DNA of 64,000 nt from positions 1 through 64,000 of the forward strand of contig CABMIH010000057.1 of assembly GCA_902386205.1 (NCBI GenBank). The letters are read 5' to 3'. Below, in pieces: positions 44,989-52,260 of this stretch. The translations under genes and the position numbers were made by a program. The notes beneath the pieces are model-generated. The model was not told the origin of the DNA. It did not search any database and saw nothing but the letters and a program-made list of their open reading frames with translations. The DNA comes from an uncultured archaeon. Lineage in GTDB: Archaea > Halobacteriota > Methanosarcinia > Methanosarcinales > Methanoperedenaceae. How positions within the stretch are numbered: position 1 is the first letter of the stretch; each line of letters begins with the position of its first letter.

Positions 44989-46764
44989 TCAGGTATGAAA
45001 ATATCTATAAACCGACTCGGCATCTTTCGCCGTTATCCCGGGAACTTTCCTTATCATGGAAACCTCTGCATTCTTTAATGCTTCAACTGACCCGAAATAT
45101 TTCAAAAGCGCATGTTTTTTCGTTTCACCGATCCCTTTTATCCTCTCAAGTTCGGATTCCGTTAGACTTTTCCCCCGCAATTTCCTGTGATATGTAAGTG
45201 CGAACCTGTGGGCTTCATCCCGAATCCTTTGCAAAAGTGAAAGAGCAGGTGAATCCCGGGGGAGAATTACAGGCGCATCCCTTTCAGGAATGAAAATATG
45301 TTCAAACTCTTTTGCAAGCGCTGCCGTGTTCAGCTTCAGGTCAAGCCCGGAAAGTGAAGAAATAGCGGCATTTAACTGTCCCTTGCCCCCATCCAGTAAT
45401 ACCAGGTCTGGCATCCTTTTTCCTTCTTCCTTTCGGCGCGAATATGCGCGCGAGACCACCTCTGCCATCATGGCAAAATCATCCGCACCGCCGATTGTCT
45501 TTATCCTGAACCTCCGGTAGTTCTTTTTATCCGGCTCACCGTTCTCAAATGCTACAAGAGAACCGGTCGCGTATGCACCTCCTATGTTTGAAATATCAAA
45601 AGCCTCGATTATCGAAGGCGCAACAGGCAGTCCAAGAGCCTTCTGCAGATCAAGGATCGCCCCGTTCCTGTCTTTTGTTCCCTCGATCATTTTCTGATTT
45701 AACAGCATGCGGGCGTTCTCCTGACCGAGGTCCATAAGTCCCCGCTCGGCTTTATTTTTCGGCGTTTTCAGTTTTGAACCCCTGTCCGAGAGCCAGCGTG
45801 ATATTGCCTCATCAGCGAGTTCGATCGGGATGATAATCTCTTCCGGGGGGTTTACATCCTGGTAGTACTGTTTAATAAAGCTCGACAGCACTTCATTCTC
45901 ATCCGAACCTGCCGTGTTTAGCGAAAAAGTGTTCCGACCTCTCAGTTTTCCTTCGCTTATATGGAATATCTGCAAGCTGCCGGTATTTCCCGAGACCGCG
46001 TATGCTATTAAATCCTGTTCTTTCCGGCCTGCCGTGCTCACACGCTGTTTTTCAGATAATTCCTCAAGTGCGTTTATCTGGTCGCGTAAGCGCGCAGCAG
46101 CTTCATATTCCTGCATCCCCGACAGCCTGTCCATCTCTTTTTTCATGGACTGGATGAACTCTGTGCGTTTTCCTTTCAGGAAGTCTGAAATGTTTTTTAT
46201 AATATCCAGGTATTCTTCACTGCTCACCTTGCCGATACAGGGGGCTGCACATTGTTTTATGTGATAGTTCAGGCATGGTGGACATGGTATTTTTTTTTTG
46301 CACCTTCTGATGCCGAAAGTTGATGCCATTTTTATAAGTTCCCGTGCCGCCTTTGCATCCGGATAGGGGCCGAAATACCGGGCGCTATCATGCTCTTTCC
46401 TGCGAGTGATACAGATGCGGGGGTATTCTTCATCTGTTATCTTTATGAAAGGATATGCCTTATCATCCCTCAGGCGCACATTATACCTGGGCCTGTGTTC
46501 TTTTATGAGGTTTGATTCAAGCACAAGGGCTTCGACTTCGTTTTCTGTCACTATGTATTCGAAATATTCCATATTCTGCATAAGCATCCGGGTTTTTGGG
46601 GAATCGTATCCCCTGAAGTACTGGCTCACCCTGTCACGGAGCGATACCGCCTTTCCCACATAGATCACCCTTCCATCCTTATCTTTCATAATATAAACAC
46701 CGGGGGACGCAGGCAGTTTTTTTGCATCTTTGGAGAACCTGTCCGGCTTTATGGCGATACTCAT
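44989..46764 (-). CDS. uvrC: Excinuclease ABC subunit C
   Basis: 591 residues with the full UvrC layout: GIY-YIG nuclease domain (PASPGVYIMKDKDGRVIYVGKA), a cysteine-rich FeS-type segment (CKKKIPCPPC, C-AAPCIG), UVR motif, the RNase H-like domain (IEAFDISNIGGAYATGSLVAFENG, then LVLLDGGKGQL) and C-terminal HhH repeats. Makes both incisions in bacterial-type nucleotide excision repair; many methanogens carry uvrABC. uvrA and uvrB are not in the window. Confidence 0.95.
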   Translation of the reverse strand: MSIAIKPDRFSKDAKKLPASPGVYIMKDKDGRVIYVGKAVSLRDRVSQYFRGYDSPKTRMLMQNMEYFEYIVTENEVEALVLESNLIKEHRPRYNVRLRDDKAYPFIKITDEEYPRICITRRKEHDSARYFGPYPDAKAARELIKMASTFGIRRCKKKIPCPPCLNYHIKQCAAPCIGKVSSEEYLDIIKNISDFLKGKRTEFIQSMKKEMDRLSGMQEYEAAARLRDQINALEELSEKQRVSTAGRKEQDLIAYAVSGNTGSLQIFHISEGKLRGRNTFSLNTAGSDENEVLSSFIKQYYQDVNPPEEIIIPIELADEAISRWLSDRGSKLKTPKNKAERGLMDLGQENARMLLNQKMIEGTKDRNGAILDLQKALGLPVAPSIIEAFDISNIGGAYATGSLVAFENGEPDKKNYRRFRIKTIGGADDFAMMAEVVSRAYSRRKEEGKRMPDLVLLDGGKGQLNAAISSLSGLDLKLNTAALAKEFEHIFIPERDAPVILPRDSPALSLLQRIRDEAHRFALTYHRKLRGKSLTESELERIKGIGETKKHALLKYFGSVEALKNAEVSMIRKVPGITAKDAESVYRYFHT

Positions 46765-47064
46765 GGATTTAAAACCTCAATATTTCCGTATAGATTTTTT
46801 CCATAAAAAAAGAAATGATGTGGCAGACCACCACATCCCCAACCTGCACCAACTATATTTCGACAAGTTCACACATTGATTTTATAGTATTTAATATTTG
46901 CGGTTAAGGCAGCACAAAAAAATTGTAGCATGTATAAATAAATATAAGTTTTTTAATCGGTATTTAAGCTTTGGTCTAAAAATCCAGACCTCCTAAAAAA
47001 AGATAATGTTATATAACAAAAAAGATAATCTTATATAACAATGAGGTCAAATTAATACACTGAT
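46765..47064. promoter_or_regulatory. 300-base gap with tandem palindromic operator repeats
   Basis: Mostly empty. Near its right end (46998-47041) two 22-base direct repeats AAAAGATAATGTTATATAACA and a copy with C for G occur back to back; each contains TTATATAA, and the first is a perfect 10-base palindrome GTTATATAAC. They lie 25-65 bases before the wHTH gene and overlap its TATA region, an arrangement expected of autoregulation. The remaining part shows no gene. Confidence 0.55.
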
Positions 47065-47373
47065 ATGCCAGTCTCCAATTTTCTTGAAAAAATCTTTGGG
47101 AAAACCGCACAACTCATAGTTTTAGAATACCTGCTCAATAATAAAGACACAGATACTTATCTTTCAGGGATCGCTGCTGAGACAGGTCTTTCGCATTCCA
47201 CGGTGTCAAGAGTGATCGAGCCGCTCCTGGATATGCATATTATAAAAGAGACGCCGCTTGGCAAGCAGATACGCGTTTTTAAATTAAACCAGGAAAATGA
47301 ACTAACAAAGTATTTACTTAAAATCAATAGTGATTTAAAAAACATGTTGAATCATGGCGGTGATAAGCGATGA
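47065..47373 (+). CDS. Winged-HTH regulator
   Basis: 102 residues with a winged-helix core (LSGIAAETGLSHSTVSRVIEPLLDMHIIKE) and a basic helix and C-terminal dimer helix. Similar to small archaeal ArsR/MarR-like proteins. First gene of a four-gene signalling unit: it overlaps the next gene by 4 bases. Its promoter has the two 22-base palindromic repeats, so it may autoregulate. Confidence 0.75.
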   Translation: MPVSNFLEKIFGKTAQLIVLEYLLNNKDTDTYLSGIAAETGLSHSTVSRVIEPLLDMHIIKETPLGKQIRVFKLNQENELTKYLLKINSDLKNMLNHGGDKR

Positions 47374-47882
47374 ACAAGGATGCTATTGATGAGAAGATCC
47401 TTGAACTGGTCAGGAAGGATGAAAAGATACCAAATAAAGAGATATCCCGGATACTTGGAATACCCGAGGAAGAAGTTGCAGCACGGATAGGGAAATTCTC
47501 TGATACCAGATATAAGATACTGATAGTTGACGATGAGATGGATACACTATTGCCTTTAAAGAGATCACTTGAAGTCGAGGATTATCTTGTTATTGAAGCA
47601 TTTGACGGTCAGGAGGCCATTAACAAGACAAGAACCGAAATACCTGATATTATACTTCTTGACCTTATGCTTCCGGGGATGGACGGTTATGAAGTATGCG
47701 CCAGGTTAAAAAAAGATGAGTTTACAAAAAATATCCCGATAATCATGTTAACAGCCAGAGACACAAAAAGAGATACCGTAAAAGGCCTGGAAACGGGCGC
47801 GGATGATTACGTAGCAAAACCTTTCAATCTTAACGAGTTAAAAGCCCGGATAAAAAGCGTGCTTCGAAGATCTGGAAACTAA
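47370..47882 (+). CDS. Response regulator with N-terminal AsnC-type HTH and C-terminal REC domain
   Basis: 170 residues. Residues 1-45 form an Lrp/AsnC-like HTH (DEKILELVRKDEKIPNKEISRILGIPEEEVAARI); residues about 50-165 are a complete receiver domain with the acidic pair VDDE, phosphoryl-acceptor Asp in LLDLMLPGMDGYEV, the conserved Thr in MLTARD and Lys in VAKPF. Output on the N-terminal side is the reverse of most bacterial regulators. It precedes the histidine kinase by 25 bases and is probably its partner. Confidence 0.8.
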   Translation: MNKDAIDEKILELVRKDEKIPNKEISRILGIPEEEVAARIGKFSDTRYKILIVDDEMDTLLPLKRSLEVEDYLVIEAFDGQEAINKTRTEIPDIILLDLMLPGMDGYEVCARLKKDEFTKNIPIIMLTARDTKRDTVKGLETGADDYVAKPFNLNELKARIKSVLRRSGN

Positions 47883-47907
47883 TAATTCTTAAACCCCGGA
47901 GAGATAT

Positions 47908-49716
47908 GTGAGCATCAGGTCCGAACTGATATTCTTTTTTCTGATAATATCAGTGATACCACTGTCCCTTGTGGTTTATTTATCATATGAATACAGCAAA
48001 GAACCCATCAGTGATTCTGTTATTGCAAACCTGCGCGGCGCGACCGAGAATACCGGGAATGCAATTGATAACTGGATGGATGCAAGAAAAGACGATATCC
48101 GTGTAATTTCCCAGTCCAGGATAGTCAATTGCACCGAAAAAAAACAGCTTTACGAATACCTGGGAACATTTGAAAACGAATACCAGGGAGTGTACAGGGA
48201 GTTCTTTATACTCGATATGAGTGGGAATATAACATTCTCGACCCTTTCCCGCACTGGAAACGAAGGCAAAGCACCTTATTTTACTGAAGCTGCAAAAGGA
48301 AAAATGTATATATCCGATGTATCTCTCTCAAAATCCACAAATTCCCCGGAACTTATTATTACAAACCCTATTAAAAAGAATGGTACGACAGAAGGAATCC
48401 TTGCTGCAAGAGTAAGCATGGAAAACCTTTACAGGATAATTGAAAGTATAGACATCGGGAGATCCGGGAAGGTATTTATAGTCAATAATAAAGGGGATAT
48501 AATCTTCCAGGAGAACAGATCCGGGATCCTGCTTACAAACATCAAGGATAATTTCGCTGTAAAAGAAGTTACGTACGAAAAGAACGGGATAGCCGAATAT
48601 GTAAATAACGAGGGTGAAAAAGTAGTAGCTTCCTATTACTGGTTACCGCTGTACAGGTGGGGACTTGTCGTTGAAAAGAATATAGATGAGGCCTATGCGG
48701 GATTTCTGACCCTTGGCCGACAGATGATACTCATATCGTCTTTTGCGGTTACAGGGGTCGTTTTTCTTGCCATTATAATTTCAAGAAGACTTACACAACC
48801 CATAAAGTCCCTTGAAGACGGGGCTCTTGGTCTTGTTGAGGGGAACTTCAAACCCATCCCCGTATCCTCAAGAAATGAGATCGGCAAACTGACAGATATA
48901 TTCAACGAGATGGCTTCCGAACTCCTGGAGATCAGAAAAAAACTTGAAGCAAAAATCGAAATTGCGAATAAAGACCTGGAAGAAAAAAACAGGGAACTTA
49001 TTGTAGCCAATGAAGAGTTAAAAAAACTCGATGAACTAAAATCCGATTTTATCTCTCTTGTTTCGCACGAATTAAAAACTCCCCTGTCAGCCGTCAGGAT
49101 ATCTGCAGAATTTCTCGAATCCCAGGGTAATGTGGATACCGACATAAAGAAAGAACTGCTGCAGATAATAATCCGGAATATCGACCGACAGACGCGCCTG
49201 ATCAACGATATCCTTGACCTTTCAAAGATCGAAGCCGGGAAACTGGAACTTCAATTGAACCACACGGACATCAATGAAATTTCGAAAGTGGCTCTTGAAA
49301 CTATCGGCCAGCTCGCTTTGAAAAAAAATATCACAGTTTCAGTGAACATCCCGGAGGAGCTTTCTCCTGTAATGGCAGATAGGGATAAGCTTATTATTGT
49401 GTTGAATAATCTATTCGAGAACGCATTGAAATTCACCCCGGCTGGAGGAAATATAATTTTATCTGCAAAAGATGACGGGGACAGTATAGTGGTCAGTATG
49501 AAAGATACGGGTATCGGGATAGAGAAAGAAAAACTGGATAAGATATTTGATAAATTTTACCAGGTGGATAGCTCGTCGAGGAGGAAAATAGGCGGCTGCG
49601 GACTTGGGCTTTCAATATCAAGCGGGATCATAAAAGCCCACGGGAGTGAAATCCAAGTGGAAAGCGAACCTGGAAAAGGAAGTTCATTCAGTTTCAGATT
49701 GAAAAAGGCAGGATGA
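47908..49716 (+). CDS. Membrane-bound sensor histidine kinase (Cache, HAMP, HisKA)
   Basis: 602 residues. TM1 at about 6-26; a large extracellular double-Cache-like sensor (SRTGNEGKAPYFTEAAKGK, RSGKVFIVNNKGDI); TM2 at about 272-292; HAMP to about 345; coiled coil; HisKA with phosphorylated His387 in SLVSHELKTPLS; HATPase with NNLFENALKF, DTGIGI and GGCGLGLSI. GTG start with GGAGAG upstream. The last 4 bases overlap the next gene, so the signal is probably ligand binding of the neighbouring substrate-binding-like protein. Confidence 0.9.
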   Translation: MSIRSELIFFFLIISVIPLSLVVYLSYEYSKEPISDSVIANLRGATENTGNAIDNWMDARKDDIRVISQSRIVNCTEKKQLYEYLGTFENEYQGVYREFFILDMSGNITFSTLSRTGNEGKAPYFTEAAKGKMYISDVSLSKSTNSPELIITNPIKKNGTTEGILAARVSMENLYRIIESIDIGRSGKVFIVNNKGDIIFQENRSGILLTNIKDNFAVKEVTYEKNGIAEYVNNEGEKVVASYYWLPLYRWGLVVEKNIDEAYAGFLTLGRQMILISSFAVTGVVFLAIIISRRLTQPIKSLEDGALGLVEGNFKPIPVSSRNEIGKLTDIFNEMASELLEIRKKLEAKIEIANKDLEEKNRELIVANEELKKLDELKSDFISLVSHELKTPLSAVRISAEFLESQGNVDTDIKKELLQIIIRNIDRQTRLINDILDLSKIEAGKLELQLNHTDINEISKVALETIGQLALKKNITVSVNIPEELSPVMADRDKLIIVLNNLFENALKFTPAGGNIILSAKDDGDSIVVSMKDTGIGIEKEKLDKIFDKFYQVDSSSRRKIGGCGLGLSISSGIIKAHGSEIQVESEPGKGSSFSFRLKKAG

Positions 49717-50759
49717 TGAGGAAATATTTTTACATACTTATATTAGTTCTAATACTCCTATCCGCCGGGTTTATCGGATACGAGAGATCACGCGTCCAAA
49801 AGTCGATTTATGTTGTTTCCATGACTGCAAATGAGATGTCGGCGGCCCTGGCCAACGGCACGATCGATGGTTTTATCATATGGGAACCTTTCCCGGCAAA
49901 AGCTGAATATGAAGGTATTGGCAGGTATCTTGTTAATTCCAAAGACGCTTGGGAAAACCATCCTTCATGCGACCTGGCAATCTCGGATGACATAACAGAT
50001 GAAGACACGATCAAAGCCCTTGTCTGGGTGCATGTAAAAGGAACAAGATTTATCAACGATCCGGCAAACAGGGAGAAAGTCATTGGATACGCCCAGGAAT
50101 TCTCAGGGCTTGACAGGGACACGGCGACCAAGGCGATCGATAATACAATGTATATTGAATTCCCTGACCTGAACCAGACTAAAAAAGGATTTGAGATACT
50201 GGATACAGCAGGCGCGTTCAAAAATCCCGTAACTTCAATGGGATATAACAGTGTTGATGATTTCCTGTCCGATATTTTCGTTGATAAATATTACAAAGAG
50301 ATCAGGAATAAACTGGAAGAGGACCCCGGGTGGACGCCTCCAGCAGTCAACGGCAGCCTCAGGTTCGGATATATTGAGGGCAATATACATTATCTCGGGA
50401 TGTACATAGCCCGGAAAGAGGGTTATTTTGATAAAGTCGGACTTACACCAGGAAAAAATATCCAGTTCACGGGTTACCGAAACGGCCGGGCAATGACAGA
50501 CGCTTTCAAGCACAGGGAACTGGACGTGGCAAACCTGGGCACGGTGGTGCTGTTAAGGTACAGGATAAACGATAATGGAAGGATTCATATAATAAACGGG
50601 GTGAATACGGGCGGGTCGGCACTTGTGGTGAGGAAGGATTCTAATATAAAGTCCCTTGATGACTTCAACGGCCGCAAGATCGCCACAACAGGTTTTGGCT
50701 CATGCCAGGACACAATAATGAGAGAGATGTTTGAGGGTTTTGAGATAAAGACGATTTGA
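49713..50759 (+). CDS. Membrane-anchored NMT1/nitrate-type substrate-binding protein with swapped lobes
   Basis: 348 residues: an N-terminal TM anchor, then the C-lobe of a nitrate/taurine-type (NMT1/THI5-like) binding protein (SMTANEMSAALANGTIDGFIIWEPF, NHPSCDLAISDD), then the N-lobe (LRFGYIEGNIHYLGMYIARKEGYF, KIATTGFGSCQDTIMREMF), ending at EGFEIKTI. In ordinary family members the order is N-lobe then C-lobe, and here the end of the N-lobe would join the start of the C-lobe without a gap. This may be a circular permutation or the leftover of two fused domains. No ABC transporter genes are adjacent; it overlaps the kinase gene. Confidence 0.7.
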   Translation: MMRKYFYILILVLILLSAGFIGYERSRVQKSIYVVSMTANEMSAALANGTIDGFIIWEPFPAKAEYEGIGRYLVNSKDAWENHPSCDLAISDDITDEDTIKALVWVHVKGTRFINDPANREKVIGYAQEFSGLDRDTATKAIDNTMYIEFPDLNQTKKGFEILDTAGAFKNPVTSMGYNSVDDFLSDIFVDKYYKEIRNKLEEDPGWTPPAVNGSLRFGYIEGNIHYLGMYIARKEGYFDKVGLTPGKNIQFTGYRNGRAMTDAFKHRELDVANLGTVVLLRYRINDNGRIHIINGVNTGGSALVVRKDSNIKSLDDFNGRKIATTGFGSCQDTIMREMFEGFEIKTI

Positions 50760-50779
50760 TCTATTCGGATTTCCGGATT

Positions 50780-52138
50780 CTATCCCTGATCAAGCAGCAG
50801 GAACAGCCATGCTGGAATGAACCGGATATCGATATCATCGACCTTGCGCGTTTCCATCATATCTCTGGTTACAATGACCCCTTTCTTGACCCCGAATTTT
50901 TTGCAGAATTTCAAGACTGAGGCTGCGTCGGAATTGGTTATATAGTGCTGGTATTTCACTTCGATGGGAAGAATGTTTTCTTTCTCTTTCAGAACGATAT
51001 CCACTTCGTCTTTTTGCGGCGTTCTCCAGAATGAGGTCTTTCCAAGATTTCCCGCTATCGCAGCTTCCACCAGATGTCCTGCAACTTCTGTATTAAGGAT
51101 ATCAAAAGGATAGTCAAGTAAAGCGATAACGATTGAACTGTGAGCAGAATACTGCTTCTTGCTTGCTCTTACCTGCCTTGCGATACTTGCCGTGAAATTA
51201 TAAGCAACATTTACCAGGAATGATCTCTCAAGCAAATTCACATAATTCGATACGAGGTTCCTGTTGATTTTCAATATACTCGAAAGGTTCAGTATTTCAA
51301 ATAATCTTGCATTGCTGTTTGCCAGAAGCCTGAAAAGCTCGTAAATAATTTTTTCATCTTCACCTGCAAGCCTTGCTGTATCAACTATTGCCTTTTCTAT
51401 TACTGATTCTTTTATGTATTTTTTTATAAATTCTTCATTATTTATATCAAGCAATTCAGGAAATGCCCCTTTTAACAGGTAACTTTCAAATAATTCATTG
51501 TATCTCTCTTTTTTCCCGGCGAATTTGAGATCATATTCCCTGATGAAAGCCTCCTTTGATGATGAAAATTCAATTATGGATGAAACTGGTGATTTCTCTC
51601 CTTTCAGACTATCATCAAACATGAAATATCTCGCAAATTCCTTGAATGTCAGGATAGGCATATGAAATGTCAGTATCCTTCCGGCAAGTGTTTCTTTAAA
51701 TTTGTTCAACTCCAGGCTTGCTGAACCTGTAATGAAGAACTTCAGGTTTTCTTCAGAATCATAATACGTTTTCAGCAGGTCTGGCCAGTTTGGAAGCTTC
51801 TGCACTTCATCCAGAAACAGGTATCTCATTTTGTCTTTATCAGAGAATTCAAGAAAATAATTTATTAATTCTTCTACAATGTTATACTTTTGAAAATCAA
51901 TGTCATCCAGGGAAATATAACACAGGTTATTTTTCAGTGCTTTCAATTTCTGCATCATCTGCTTCATCAAAATTGTCTTGCCAACCCTTCTCAGGCCGAT
52001 CACAGCTATTATTTGTTTATATTCAACATATCTTATGAGAGTATTGATAATATCTCTCTCAAAATCCGGCAGTTTCACTTCTTTATCGACCCACCACGGA
52101 TTCTGTTTTACTAATAAAGCCCGATGTCTTTCTTCCAT
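50780..52138 (-). CDS. AAA+ ATPase with DUF4143 (AAA_14) domain
   Basis: 452 residues. Walker A GLRRVGKTILM near residue 47, Walker B RYLFLDEVQKL, a DUF4143 wHTH-like region and an archaeal-type nuclease-like C-terminus (ILPIEVKYQHY). Common in archaea, often mobile and present in many copies; function unknown. It converges tightly on the SBP-like gene. The start is the ATG 52138; the upstream palindrome is described separately. Confidence 0.8.
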   Translation of the reverse strand: MEERHRALLVKQNPWWVDKEVKLPDFERDIINTLIRYVEYKQIIAVIGLRRVGKTILMKQMMQKLKALKNNLCYISLDDIDFQKYNIVEELINYFLEFSDKDKMRYLFLDEVQKLPNWPDLLKTYYDSEENLKFFITGSASLELNKFKETLAGRILTFHMPILTFKEFARYFMFDDSLKGEKSPVSSIIEFSSSKEAFIREYDLKFAGKKERYNELFESYLLKGAFPELLDINNEEFIKKYIKESVIEKAIVDTARLAGEDEKIIYELFRLLANSNARLFEILNLSSILKINRNLVSNYVNLLERSFLVNVAYNFTASIARQVRASKKQYSAHSSIVIALLDYPFDILNTEVAGHLVEAAIAGNLGKTSFWRTPQKDEVDIVLKEKENILPIEVKYQHYITNSDAASVLKFCKKFGVKKGVIVTRDMMETRKVDDIDIRFIPAWLFLLLDQG

Positions 52139-52173
52139 ATATTCAGTAGATTAGTTTTCATATTAATAATACT

Positions 52174-52192
52174 ATGCATAAAATTTATGCAT
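52174..52192. promoter_or_regulatory. Palindrome between ATPase and polB
   Basis: ATGCATAAA-A-TTTATGCAT is a perfect 9-bp inverted repeat with a single central base. A further TGCATAG lies about 22 bases downstream, pairing with CTATGCA at the left edge. It lies in the divergent intergenic gap, 36 bases before the ATPase start, a likely operator. No regulator is assigned. Confidence 0.5.
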
Positions 52193-52260
52193 AAAATTAA
52201 TATTGTGCATAGTACACATATTAAGAAACCTATAAACCCATTAAACCAAATCTAACCATC

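Noticed and set aside
50780-52138. DUF4143 ATPase as a mobile element
   Set aside because: No inverted ends, target duplications or integrase were seen, although such genes are often spread by transfer.
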